46,479 nucleotides of DNA from Deltaproteobacteria bacterium. GTDB lineage: Bacteria > Desulfobacterota > Syntrophorhabdia > Syntrophorhabdales > JANXAF01. The stretch is from NCBI GenBank assembly GCA_026417175.1, contig JAOADT010000014.1, forward strand, positions 11,519-57,997. Reading direction: 5' to 3'. Shown one piece after another: positions 7,293 through 16,174 of this stretch (position 1 is its first letter; the number at the start of each line of letters is the position of its first letter). The translations under genes and the position numbers were made by a program. The notes under the pieces are model-generated. The model saw nothing but the letters and a program-made list of their open reading frames with translations. It did no database searches and was not told the DNA's origin.

Positions 7293-8588
7293 AAAACTTT
7301 CCTTTAACTCGGTCCTTGAAAACCCATAGAATAGAAGGCTAAAACAAACACCTAAAAAGCAAAAAAAGAATGCAGCATGATACGCGTTTGGCGGATAGAG
7401 GCCATCTTTTTCTCGAAATAGGTGAATTAAATCTCCCATAACCTGCATGAAAAAGGCCCCTCCTGCCATTGTGAAAAAGTTCACGCTTGACATTACAGTT
7501 CCTGAAACTTGACTTGGAAAGAGATTTCTTATGTGGCTGTAAACCAGTATACCAAAACTGTTGAAAAGTCCCACCAAGAAAAAGATTAAAAAAAATGAAA
7601 AAGGACTTTTTATGTCAAGAACCCCTGTGAAGAAAAGAATAGATAAGGCATAAAGAGAAACCCCGATTATTACCCCTTTTTTTGGAGATTTTAAGACTCT
7701 ATCAGTGATATATCCTGCCAATGTGGATCCTACAATTACTCCAAAGGAAAGCATCATTATTATGTTTCCCGCGAGAATAGGTGTAAAACCTTTAATATGA
7801 ACGAGATAAGGTCCGAACCAAAGGCCTTGCATGGCAACGAAAGTACCATACCGAAAAAAGGCTAGACTTCCCACTTGCCAGAAAGAAAGATTCTTACATA
7901 TGGCAAGGAAAGTATCCTTAGGTTTAGGATGTATAAATGTACCTCCGGCATTTTCATTTAGTCCACCGAGAGCAATCCAAAGCGCGACGGAGACAATAAA
8001 AGTGATTATGGCCAACACTATGAAAGCAAACCGCCAACCAATCACCAGATCTAGATAGGCTAGAGGCGAAGACGCTAGAATGTTCCCAAGCGTTCCAAAT
8101 GAAAGAAGAAGACCCGAAAAAGTAGCAAATCGGTCGGAAGGAAATGCAATTACAAAAACCTTGAGTGAGCCCATTAAAGCAGCTGACATACCAACACCTA
8201 AAAGCAACCTTCCCAAAAGAAGGGTTTTAAACTGATGGGAAACGGCAAAGACGAAGGCGCCGATGGCCGCGATAGCTGGAAATATGGACATAACGATTCT
8301 TGGTCCGAACCGATCAAGAAGGATGCCCATGGGTATTTGCAGCAGTGCAAATGAGTAAAAAAATGCACTTCCAAGAATTCCCAGTGATTTCGCATCAAGT
8401 TTAAGCTCCAATATAAGACTCGGCGCAATGACAGCAGAAGACACTCTATAGAACTGGGAAAGAGTAAAAGCCACTGACAGTATCCCAAAGATGATAGCAA
8501 GCCTTTTTCTTTTCACATAAGTTTTATACCGCAAAAATGAAAATGAGAAAACAAGAATGAGAATCATTGCTTTTTTTACATTCTTCAT
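7245..8588 (-). CDS. major facilitator superfamily transporter
   Basis: This is a membrane transporter with about 12 helices. It has an MFS motif between helices 2 and 3 (GILLDRFGPR) and a related one in the second half (GYITDRVLKSPKKG). The substrate is not evident. The start is uncertain: ATG 8588 is used here, but ATG 8567 and GTG 8516 are in frame and none has a clear ribosome site. The shortest version would leave more room for promoters between this gene and the divergent gene at 8607. The gene overlaps apbE tail to tail by 48 bases. It could export or import a small anion or sugar acid. Confidence 0.85.
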   Translation of the reverse strand: MKNVKKAMILILVFSFSFLRYKTYVKRKRLAIIFGILSVAFTLSQFYRVSSAVIAPSLILELKLDAKSLGILGSAFFYSFALLQIPMGILLDRFGPRIVMSIFPAIAAIGAFVFAVSHQFKTLLLGRLLLGVGMSAALMGSLKVFVIAFPSDRFATFSGLLLSFGTLGNILASSPLAYLDLVIGWRFAFIVLAIITFIVSVALWIALGGLNENAGGTFIHPKPKDTFLAICKNLSFWQVGSLAFFRYGTFVAMQGLWFGPYLVHIKGFTPILAGNIIMMLSFGVIVGSTLAGYITDRVLKSPKKGVIIGVSLYALSILFFTGVLDIKSPFSFFLIFFLVGLFNSFGILVYSHIRNLFPSQVSGTVMSSVNFFTMAGGAFFMQVMGDLIHLFREKDGLYPPNAYHAAFFFCFLGVCFSLLFYGFSRTELKESFLSGNSNFRSGRGDHD

Positions 8589-8606
8589 AGTAAGATTCAA
8601 CTAGTT

Positions 8607-9371
8607 ATGTATCTGACGGAAGAAGAACAGAAAAGGTACAGAAGACAGATTATAATCCCTTCGATAGGAGAAGAGGGCCAGTTAAAGCTGAAAAAATCAG
8701 TCGTGTTCATTGCTGGAGTGGGTGGCCTTGGCTCAGTCTCAGCCTATTATTTGACAGCAGCCGGAGTGGGAAAAATAATTATGGTAGATAGAGATTCTGT
8801 TGACTTTGGTAATTTAAATAGACAGATTTTACATTGGACAGATGATATAGGAAAAAAAAAGGTTTATTCTGCTAAAGAAAAGCTTCTGAAACTAAACCCC
8901 AATGTTAATATAGAAGTATTGGAAGCAGATATAAGACAGGAGAACATTATATCACTTCTAGGGGATTCCCAAATCATTGTAGACGCACTTGACAATATTG
9001 AGGGACGCAGAATTTTAAACAAAGCATCCGTGGAAAGAGGAATCCCGTACGTTTTCGGTGGGGTCGATGGATTAAGTGGTATGGTGACTGTTTTTGATCC
9101 AAGTGAGACAGCCTGTTTCGAATGTGTTTTTCCTAGAGCCTTTAGAAAGACAGAGGAAATTGGGGTTATTGGACCGACGCCTGGTATAATTGCATCAATA
9201 CAGGCTATGGAAACGATAAAAATAATTTTGGGAATGGAAGGAACTTTAAAAAACCGACTTCTTTTCTTCTCAGGTCTAGATATGAATTTTAGAGAGATAA
9301 AGCTAGAAAAAAATCCAGAATGCGGTGTTTGTGGGAAAAGATGGGAGAAAAAATGGGAAAGGTATACATAG
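8607..9371 (+). CDS. ThiF/MoeB/HesA-family adenylyltransferase
   Basis: This E1-like enzyme would adenylate the C-terminal glycine of a small sulfur-carrier protein (ThiS or MoaD type) or a related substrate. In order it shows an N-terminal YRRQIIIPSIGEEGQ segment, the ATP loop GVGGLG (37-42), D61, NLNRQ (69-73), VDALDN (126-130) and zinc-type pairs C170/C173 and C239/C242. The cysteine that usually precedes the GVLGP motif in MoeB and ThiF is absent: the segment reads RKTEEIGVIGP. That makes it closer to HesA-like members, or an enzyme that works by adenylation only. No ThiS or MoaD gene is seen in the window. It overlaps the next gene by 19 bases. Confidence 0.85.
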   Translation: MYLTEEEQKRYRRQIIIPSIGEEGQLKLKKSVVFIAGVGGLGSVSAYYLTAAGVGKIIMVDRDSVDFGNLNRQILHWTDDIGKKKVYSAKEKLLKLNPNVNIEVLEADIRQENIISLLGDSQIIVDALDNIEGRRILNKASVERGIPYVFGGVDGLSGMVTVFDPSETACFECVFPRAFRKTEEIGVIGPTPGIIASIQAMETIKIILGMEGTLKNRLLFFSGLDMNFREIKLEKNPECGVCGKRWEKKWERYT

Positions 9372-10846
9372 GAGGCGCAGGGCCTGGTGATACAGGTCTT
9401 GTGACTTATAAGTGTTTGGAAATCATAAAAAAAGCGGACGTAATAATCTATGATTTTCTTGCCAATAAAGATCTTCTTTTATACGCGAAGAAGGAGGCAG
9501 AAACTATTTATGTAGGAAAAAAAGGATCTTGTCATGAGATGGAACAGGAAGAGATAAACGAGCTTATCCTTAGAAAGGCAAAGGAACATAGGATAGTGTT
9601 AAGACTAAAAGGCGGGGATCCATTCATCTTCGGAAGAGGAGGCGAAGAAGCTGAATTTTTGAGAAAAAATGGTGTTCCCTATGAGATAATCCCTGGCGTT
9701 ACTTCAGCCATATCAGCCCCTGCTTATGCGGGAATACCCTTAACTTACAGAAACATTTCTTCTGTAGTCGTTTTTGTTACAGGCCACGAAGCTCAGGGTA
9801 AAGAAACATCTTCAATAGACTGGAAAACTTTAGCCACTTTTAAAGGTACTTTAGTTTTCCTAATGGGAATGAAAAATTTATCGAGCATAAAGGAAAATTT
9901 ACTTAGGGAAGGCAAAGACCCCGCGACCCGTGTGTGTGTTATCCAATGGGGCACTATGCCTAAACAAAAGGTCCTTGTTTCTACGCTACAAAATGTTGAG
10001 GAAGATGTAAAAACTGCATCTATGGGACCTCCTGCGGTAATAGTGATAGGGGATGTAATAGAACTCAGGGAGAAACTTTTGTGGTTTGAAAATCTCCCTC
10101 TTTTTGGAAAGAAAATTGTTGTAACAAGACCGTACGAACAGTCTTTTGAGATAGCAGAAATGTTGAAAGAGAAAGGTGCGGACGTTTCTATATTACCGAC
10201 AATAAAAATTGTTCCTATAATACCTAATGAATCTCTCGATCGTGCAATCGAATCTATTGATTCTTATTATGGTGTAATATTCACCAGTCAAAACGGGGCT
10301 AGAATTTTTTTTGAAAGACTCTTTGAAAAGGGATTTGATTCGAGAAACCTTCATGGTGTGAAAGTATTTGCTATAGGACCAAGTACCGCTAAAGAGGTCA
10401 GAAGTTATGGAATAAAAGCTGAGTTTATTCCGGAAAAATTCCTTTCTGAGGGAATAGTCGAAGTTTTGAGTGGCATGGAGTTAAAAGGTAAGAGATTTCT
10501 TCTTCCACGGGCATATAAGGCGAGGGATACTATACCCAGGTTTATAGAGTCTTACGGTGGAAAATGCGAGATTGTGGCCCTATACAAAACTGAAATTCCA
10601 GAAAAAAAAGAGAAGATAGAAGAAGAGCCAGACATGGTAGTTTTTACAAGTTCCTCTACTGTGAAAAACTTTTTACAGATGTATGGTTCCGATATTCTAC
10701 ATAGAACAAATGTTGCATCCATAGGTCCGGTAACAAGTAAAACTCTCACGGATTTGAAGATAAAAGTATCAGTAGAAGCGAAAAGGCACGACATTAAAGG
10801 GCTAGTAGAGGCAATAGAAGAGTTCTTTTGTGAAACTTGTTCATAA
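9353..10846 (+). CDS. cobA-hemD: fused uroporphyrinogen-III C-methyltransferase / uroporphyrinogen-III synthase
   Basis: This two-domain tetrapyrrole enzyme makes uroporphyrinogen III and methylates it to precorrin-2, the branch point to siroheme, cobalamin and haem d1. Residues 1 to about 245 are the SAM-dependent methyltransferase, with VYIGGAGPGDTGLVT, RLKGGDPFIFGRGGEE and PGVTSAISAPAYAGIPLT. Residues about 255-498 are the synthase, with KIVVTRPYEQS, VIFTSQNGARIFFERL and MVVFTSSSTVKNF. I chose ATG 9353 because GGGAG lies just before it; ATG 9341 is an in-frame alternative. It overlaps both the ThiF-like gene and comEC, so the three are probably co-transcribed. Such fusions are common in anaerobes. 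Confidence 0.94.
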   Translation: MGKVYIGGAGPGDTGLVTYKCLEIIKKADVIIYDFLANKDLLLYAKKEAETIYVGKKGSCHEMEQEEINELILRKAKEHRIVLRLKGGDPFIFGRGGEEAEFLRKNGVPYEIIPGVTSAISAPAYAGIPLTYRNISSVVVFVTGHEAQGKETSSIDWKTLATFKGTLVFLMGMKNLSSIKENLLREGKDPATRVCVIQWGTMPKQKVLVSTLQNVEEDVKTASMGPPAVIVIGDVIELREKLLWFENLPLFGKKIVVTRPYEQSFEIAEMLKEKGADVSILPTIKIVPIIPNESLDRAIESIDSYYGVIFTSQNGARIFFERLFEKGFDSRNLHGVKVFAIGPSTAKEVRSYGIKAEFIPEKFLSEGIVEVLSGMELKGKRFLLPRAYKARDTIPRFIESYGGKCEIVALYKTEIPEKKEKIEEEPDMVVFTSSSTVKNFLQMYGSDILHRTNVASIGPVTSKTLTDLKIKVSVEAKRHDIKGLVEAIEEFFCETCS

Positions 10847-13107
10847 CGTCAGTTGTTTTATTCATTCTCGGTATATACGTTCAGGCCTTATACAAATTTA
10901 GTCTAGATCTCGTATTTTTTATTCTTTTTGTTCTAGTTACTATTCTCGGTTTTACGATTGTAATAAGGTACCATTTACTCGCTTCGCTAACTGTTCTTTT
11001 GGTCTTCTTTCTTACAGGAATGCTTAGAATGAGTTTTTCTATGATTGATCATGAGCCTCTTCGAAGAGTGCCCACTGATGACCTATCAGTTTTTTCAGCT
11101 ATTGTTTTAGAAAAGACTGATCTTAATCTCATTCTTAGTATTGAAGATCCCACCGAGCTTAGGGGAATAAAGGCAATATTTAGGGGAGAAAAAGTCGACG
11201 TAGATATAGGAGATGGGATTTTAATACTGGGTAAAATAAAGGTGATGAATCCGTCTCGTAAAAATCCTCATCTTTTATCTTGGAAGTGGATCAAAAATCT
11301 TGATGGAGTTAAGTATGAGATAAAAGGGCAGACGATCGAAAAAAAAGAAAGTTCCAATCCAATGGCGAGGCTCAGAAGAGTTATCAAAAACAAAATAGAA
11401 AAACTTGGCCTCAAAGAGGAAGGAATAATAAAAGCTTTCGCTATAGGTGATAGAAGCTCGCTAGATCATAAAGTAAGGGAAACGTTTCTAAAAACTGGTA
11501 CTTCGCATATACTTGCTATCTCTGGTCTTCATATGGGCATTATTGCTGCCTGTATTTTTCATCTAGCAAGATGGACACTGGGTCACTCATACAGAATGCG
11601 TTTTTCTGGAGACGACAGACGATTTGCTGCCATTATTTCAATCCCGGTTCTTATTTTCTTTACAATGTTTTTTGGATCTTCACCCTCGACAGTGAGGGCT
11701 TCTATAATGATAGGTGTTTACCTAGTGTCTATTTTTTTGGAAAGAGAAAGAGAAATAATCTCCAGCCTTGCTTTAAGTTGCCTATTGATTCTTCTCGTTT
11801 CCCCCCATTCCCTATTTACACCCTCATTTCAACTTTCTTTCACCAGTGTATTGTTTATTTTGCTTGTCAATAAATCGTTCAATTCCTATTTGCAGAAGAT
11901 AAAAAGCCGTTTTCTAAAGTGGATATTTACTACTTTGGTTACCAGTCAGGGAGCAATCATTGGTACGCTACCTGTTGTACTGTTCCATTTTCATGGTATA
12001 AACCCTTTTTCTGCCTTCCATAACATCATAGCGGTTCCAATTCTTTGCGGTGTTGGTGTGCCTATATCTATTGCGGGGGCATTTCTACCTTACGGAGAAA
12101 TTCTTCTTAAAGTTTCAGATTTCCTAATATCTTATACAGTTACTATTTTGGGCTTTCTAAATTACGGATATATTTATCCCTTTTTTAGACCAGTCCTCGT
12201 TGAGATAATTTTTTACTACATGACTATTGTAGCTCTTTTTCACATAAGGGCTAAGGTAGTAAGGTTTCTGATGATCTTTATTTTAGTTCCTGTTATCCTT
12301 ATCTACTCATATTCTGAGTATCAAAAAAGGTTTGGTGATAGGTTATGCGTTAATTTTCTGGATGTTGGAGTAGGGGAAGCCATACTATTGGAGGCACCAG
12401 GTGGAATAAGAGCCGTTATAGATTCAGGAGGAAAACAAGGCGATTTTGATGCAGGCAAATGGATCATCACGCCCATTCTTCTTTCTAAAAAGATTTTTTC
12501 TTTGGATTATCTATTCATAACTCATGCCCACCAAGATCACGCAGGAGGTGCTTTAACTTTAATGGAAAATTTCACCATAAAAAAGCTTGGCACAACACCA
12601 GAGATGCTGAGAAGTCTGGAGGGAATCGAAATAATTCTTCACGCTAGAAGAAAAGGTATTCCTGTAGAATTTTTAACTGAAGGAGATAGGATAATTTTAG
12701 AAGAAAAATTAAGTATTATGGTTCTCAATCCTCCTAGAGACTTTCTTTTTCAGGAATCCAATGATAATTCTTTGGTGCTTAAAGTTTCCTACAAAAATGT
12801 ATCTTTCCTATTCACCGGTGACATTACTGAAAAGGCAGAAAACCGTCTCATTTTCAGCAAATTTTCTTTTATGGCAGATTGTCTTAAGGTACCCCATCAC
12901 GGAAGTTCTTCTTCTAGTTCTCATATGTTTGTTTATCTTACTAACCCCAAAATCGCTATTATTACCGGGGGCATACTTGAAGAGATCCCGTTGAGAGTGA
13001 TTGATGTTTACCGTTCCATGGGAATACCTCTAATAAGCACAAAGGAGTATGGATGCGTTACGGTATGTACAGATGGCACAAAAATGGAAGTACGAAGTTA
13101 CGAGTAA
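10837..13107 (+). CDS. comEC: ComEC/Rec2-family DNA internalisation protein
   Basis: ComEC forms the inner-membrane channel for uptake of single-stranded DNA in natural transformation. The 756-residue protein has N-terminal membrane helices and a small beta domain, the competence domain with ILAISGLHMGIIA (about 225-237) and further helices, and a C-terminal metallo-beta-lactamase domain. That domain shows H563-A-H565-Q-D567-H568 and the KVPHHGSSSSS segment. The start is TTG 10837, the only possible start after an in-frame stop at 10831; it overlaps the preceding gene by 10 bases. The type IV pilus genes at 25663-33595 could supply the rest of a DNA-uptake machine. Confidence 0.93.
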   Translation: MFITSVVLFILGIYVQALYKFSLDLVFFILFVLVTILGFTIVIRYHLLASLTVLLVFFLTGMLRMSFSMIDHEPLRRVPTDDLSVFSAIVLEKTDLNLILSIEDPTELRGIKAIFRGEKVDVDIGDGILILGKIKVMNPSRKNPHLLSWKWIKNLDGVKYEIKGQTIEKKESSNPMARLRRVIKNKIEKLGLKEEGIIKAFAIGDRSSLDHKVRETFLKTGTSHILAISGLHMGIIAACIFHLARWTLGHSYRMRFSGDDRRFAAIISIPVLIFFTMFFGSSPSTVRASIMIGVYLVSIFLEREREIISSLALSCLLILLVSPHSLFTPSFQLSFTSVLFILLVNKSFNSYLQKIKSRFLKWIFTTLVTSQGAIIGTLPVVLFHFHGINPFSAFHNIIAVPILCGVGVPISIAGAFLPYGEILLKVSDFLISYTVTILGFLNYGYIYPFFRPVLVEIIFYYMTIVALFHIRAKVVRFLMIFILVPVILIYSYSEYQKRFGDRLCVNFLDVGVGEAILLEAPGGIRAVIDSGGKQGDFDAGKWIITPILLSKKIFSLDYLFITHAHQDHAGGALTLMENFTIKKLGTTPEMLRSLEGIEIILHARRKGIPVEFLTEGDRIILEEKLSIMVLNPPRDFLFQESNDNSLVLKVSYKNVSFLFTGDITEKAENRLIFSKFSFMADCLKVPHHGSSSSSSHMFVYLTNPKIAIITGGILEEIPLRVIDVYRSMGIPLISTKEYGCVTVCTDGTKMEVRSYE

Positions 13108-13157
13108 GTGTGTCTCATAAACTTTAAAAAAAGGGTGTTTTCTGCTAAACTTAACTA

Positions 13158-15074
13158 ATGAAGAAAAATCGGATGTCACCAGCTAAAAGAAAAGAAAAAA
13201 AAATCTATTTAGAACTAAAAGATAAGGGACCTCAAAAAACGAAAAAAAATTTTACATTTCTGTATTTTATTCTGGCCTTTTTAGGCATACTCATACTTAA
13301 CACGTATCTTTTCACTGGAGAGGTGAAAAACATACCTTACAGTGAATTTAAGAGTTTAATATCAGAAGGAAAAATATCAGAGGTGATTATCAATACAGAA
13401 ACTATCCAAGGTACGTATTTAAAGGAGGACGGAACAAAAGGCAAGTTTATGACGAGTAGAGTGGATGACTCTGAGCTTGTAAAGGACCTGATGAAACACA
13501 ACATTAAGTTTACGGGTCGACACGAGAATAAACTGGTTAAGGCCTTTTTCTCATGGGTTTTGCCCTTCATAATTATAATATTAATCTGGAACTTTTTATT
13601 TAGAAGGATGGGAGGTGCTCCTACTAGCGTATTAAGTTTTGGTAAAAGCAGGGGAAAAATATACGGGGAAGATGAGATCAAGATAACATTTAATGACGTT
13701 GCAGGATGTGACGAGGCAAAGGAGGAATTAAAGGAAATAATAGAATTTCTTAGAAATCCTTCTAAGTTTTTGGAACTTGGTGCTCGGATACCAAAGGGAA
13801 TCCTTCTTGTGGGTCCCCCTGGTACGGGTAAAACTCTTCTTGCTAAGGCAGTGGCAGGTGAGGCCAAAGTGCCTTTTTTCAGTATGAGCGGTTCTGATTT
13901 TGTTGAAATGTTTGTTGGTGTTGGGGCCGCAAGAGTAAGGGATCTTTTTGCTCAGGCCCAAGAAAAGGCTCCATGCATAATATTCATAGATGAACTTGAT
14001 GCATTGGGTAAAGCCAGAGGACTCAATCCCCTTTCTTCACATGATGAAAGAGAGCAGACCTTAAACCAACTGCTTGCAGAAATGGATGGGTTTGATACAA
14101 AAAAGGGTGTCATTATAATGGGTGCCACTAACAGACCAGAGATTCTTGATCCGGCTCTTCTGAGACCCGGCAGGTTTGACAGGCATATTCTCGTGGACAG
14201 ACCCGACATAAAAGGCAGAGAGGAGATACTGAAAGTCCATATAAAAAACGTAAAGGTAGATAAAAGCGTTGACCTTAAGGTAATTGCAGCAAGAACTCCA
14301 GGGTTTGTAGGTGCAGACCTTGCAAATCTTGTAAATGAGGCGGCCCTCCTCGCCGCTAGAAAAGGCAAAAACAGAGTGGGTATGGAGGAATTTGAGGAAG
14401 CTATAGACAGAGTTGTTGCGGGTCTCGAGAAAAAAAGAAGAGTAATGAGCAGAAAAGAAAAGGAAATAGTAGCTTATCATGAAGCTGGACATGCACTGAT
14501 GGCTGAGTTGCTGGAAACCACTGATCCTGTGCATAAAATATCAATCATTCCCAGAGGAATTGCAGCGCTTGGCTATACTTTACAGTTACCTACTGAGGAC
14601 AGATATCTAATGACGAAAAAGGAACTTTTGGATAGACTGTGTGTTCTTCTTGCTGGGAGAGTAGCAGAAGAAATAGTTTTTGGAGAAATCTCGACAGGTG
14701 CTCAAAATGATTTAGCAAGAGCAACTGACATTGCCAAGTCCATGGTGAAAGAGTACGGAATGAGTGAAAAGCTAGGATATGTTACTTTTGAAAGAGAGAG
14801 AAAACCTCTGTTTTTAGATGTGGCACCTAATTTTTCCGGTAAGGATTACAGCGAAGAGACAGCAAGAGAGATAGACAATGAGATAAAGAGACTGATTAAT
14901 GAAGCTTACGAAAAGGTTAAAAAATTGCTCATTCAGAACAAAGATGTGTTGGAAAAAGTTGCAAATACCCTTTTGGAAAAAGAAACACTGGATGGAAATG
15001 AACTCCGTGCCCTAATTCGTGGAGAAGAAGATGACAAAAGTAAATTTGGAGAAGCGCCAAATAGATCTAATTGA
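13158..15074 (+). CDS. ftsH: ATP-dependent zinc metalloprotease FtsH
   Basis: FtsH is a membrane-anchored hexameric AAA+ protease that degrades misfolded and regulatory proteins. The 638-residue protein has two N-terminal membrane helices (about 33-51 and 132-149) flanking a periplasmic segment. The AAA domain has Walker A GPPGTGKT (about 219), Walker [12 protein letters not shown] and the arginine-finger region RPGRFDRH. The M41 protease domain has H441-E-A-G-H445 and the third zinc ligand D518 in AQNDLARAT. The N-terminal tail before the first helix is lysine-rich and slightly longer than usual. It begins 50 bases after comEC. Its end overlaps the next gene by 44 bases. Confidence 0.97.
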   Translation: MKKNRMSPAKRKEKKIYLELKDKGPQKTKKNFTFLYFILAFLGILILNTYLFTGEVKNIPYSEFKSLISEGKISEVIINTETIQGTYLKEDGTKGKFMTSRVDDSELVKDLMKHNIKFTGRHENKLVKAFFSWVLPFIIIILIWNFLFRRMGGAPTSVLSFGKSRGKIYGEDEIKITFNDVAGCDEAKEELKEIIEFLRNPSKFLELGARIPKGILLVGPPGTGKTLLAKAVAGEAKVPFFSMSGSDFVEMFVGVGAARVRDLFAQAQEKAPCIIFIDELDALGKARGLNPLSSHDEREQTLNQLLAEMDGFDTKKGVIIMGATNRPEILDPALLRPGRFDRHILVDRPDIKGREEILKVHIKNVKVDKSVDLKVIAARTPGFVGADLANLVNEAALLAARKGKNRVGMEEFEEAIDRVVAGLEKKRRVMSRKEKEIVAYHEAGHALMAELLETTDPVHKISIIPRGIAALGYTLQLPTEDRYLMTKKELLDRLCVLLAGRVAEEIVFGEISTGAQNDLARATDIAKSMVKEYGMSEKLGYVTFERERKPLFLDVAPNFSGKDYSEETAREIDNEIKRLINEAYEKVKKLLIQNKDVLEKVANTLLEKETLDGNELRALIRGEEDDKSKFGEAPNRSN

Positions 15075-15924
15075 AGAGTCTGTAAAAGCTTGTGAGAAAT
15101 TTAATTATTTAAAGAGACTGTACAAAGATGGAAAGCTGTCATTTTCTGCAATTGAAGAATTTGTTGATGATAGGGGAAAGAGCTGCCTTTTTAGATTAAA
15201 AGAGATGTGCCATGATCTTTACAGGAATTCAGATGATGCGCTTTACAAGGAGAAACTTTACGATATAACAGTCGGGTACATATTTCATGAAGCTATGAAG
15301 CTAAGAGAAAATGTGTATCAACTAGAGTATTACAGACCAAAAACTTTCATGTTTAAAGACAAGGTTGGTGAAAAAGAAAAAAAAATACTTAAGGAGATGG
15401 ACTCACTCATTATTAAAGCAGAAAAGCGATTAAGAGAAGGGATTTCGGAACTCAGAAAGTTGTTTAAAGAACTCTCACAGCAACTTAAAGATTTAATCTT
15501 ACTTTATAGGGACAACTATCTCTTACCGAGATTTCTCTTGGAGAATCAAAGGCTTTTGATCTCTGCTTACGGGAGGACAGGGTTTAAAGAGATACTTAAA
15601 GAACTGTTCCAGAATGGAAAAAGCAAGCTACTTTATTTCGCAGGCTTAAGTTATCTTTCAAGTGATTACTACGAAGAGGCAAGAGATGCTTTCAAAAAAA
15701 TTCTCAACCTTGAAAACTTAAATAAAGAGGCTATATTTTTTTATAGATATGCATGTGCCTTTGCACTATATTTTAAAGGAAAATCAGGAGAGGCAAATTT
15801 TTGTGCACAAAAGGCACGAAAAATTGCTAAAAATGTAAATATTCCTCATTCTTTCCTTCACAAGCTAGATGGCCTAATATTGGAATTAAAAAAAGAGCAG
15901 AAATTAATGAAAAAAAAATTTTAA
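15031..15924 (+). CDS. TPR-like helical protein of unknown function
   Basis: I do not recognise a named family. The 297-residue protein is charged, soluble and almost entirely helical. A central coiled-coil-like stretch (about 115-160) precedes a segment resembling tetratricopeptide repeats: YFAGLSYLSSDYYEEARDAF (about 208-227), then FFYRYACAFALYFKGKSGEA. No signal peptide or membrane helix is seen. The ATG at 15031 has GGAGAAG just before it and lies inside the 3' end of ftsH, so the two are translationally coupled. An adaptor or scaffold role around FtsH is possible but not shown by the sequence. Confidence 0.75.
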   Translation: MTKVNLEKRQIDLIEESVKACEKFNYLKRLYKDGKLSFSAIEEFVDDRGKSCLFRLKEMCHDLYRNSDDALYKEKLYDITVGYIFHEAMKLRENVYQLEYYRPKTFMFKDKVGEKEKKILKEMDSLIIKAEKRLREGISELRKLFKELSQQLKDLILLYRDNYLLPRFLLENQRLLISAYGRTGFKEILKELFQNGKSKLLYFAGLSYLSSDYYEEARDAFKKILNLENLNKEAIFFYRYACAFALYFKGKSGEANFCAQKARKIAKNVNIPHSFLHKLDGLILELKKEQKLMKKKF

Positions 15925-15937
15925 GGAGGTTATTGTT

Positions 15938-16159
15938 ATGCCAATATTCGAATTTGCATGTCTCAAATGCGGAACAGAGTTTGAGTGCTTAGTGTTTAAA
16001 GATGAAAAACCAGAATGTCCAAACTGTGGTTCTTCTGACGCAGAAAAAAGAATGTCCACATTTGGTATCTCCATAGGTTACAAATTCAGGCCTGCATCAA
16101 CAGGGTCCAAATCTTCCTGTTCTAGTTGTGGCGCTTCAAGCTGTGCGGGCTGCTCCTGA
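15938..16159 (+). CDS. FmdB-family zinc-ribbon protein
   Basis: This 73-residue protein has the FmdB/zinc_ribbon_8 pattern: MPIFEFACLKCG, then CPNCGSSDAEKRMSTF, giving two CxxC pairs that could bind one zinc ion. The C-terminal tail is Ser/Cys-rich (SSCSSCGASSCAGCS) with further CxxC-type pairs. A strong ribosome site (AAGGAGG) sits 9 bases before the ATG. Such proteins were first noted beside formamidase genes and are often called regulatory, but their role is not settled. It lies 13 bases after the TPR-like gene and just before tilS. Confidence 0.85.
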   Translation: MPIFEFACLKCGTEFECLVFKDEKPECPNCGSSDAEKRMSTFGISIGYKFRPASTGSKSSCSSCGASSCAGCS

Positions 16160-16174
16160 AACTAATTTTATGTG

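Noticed and set aside
13337-13867. 176-codon open frame on the minus strand
   Set aside because: It is antisense to the well-supported ftsH gene and has no recognisable motif or ribosome site.
14061-14534. 157-codon open frame on the minus strand
   Set aside because: It is antisense to the ATPase and protease domains of ftsH, whose motifs are certain.
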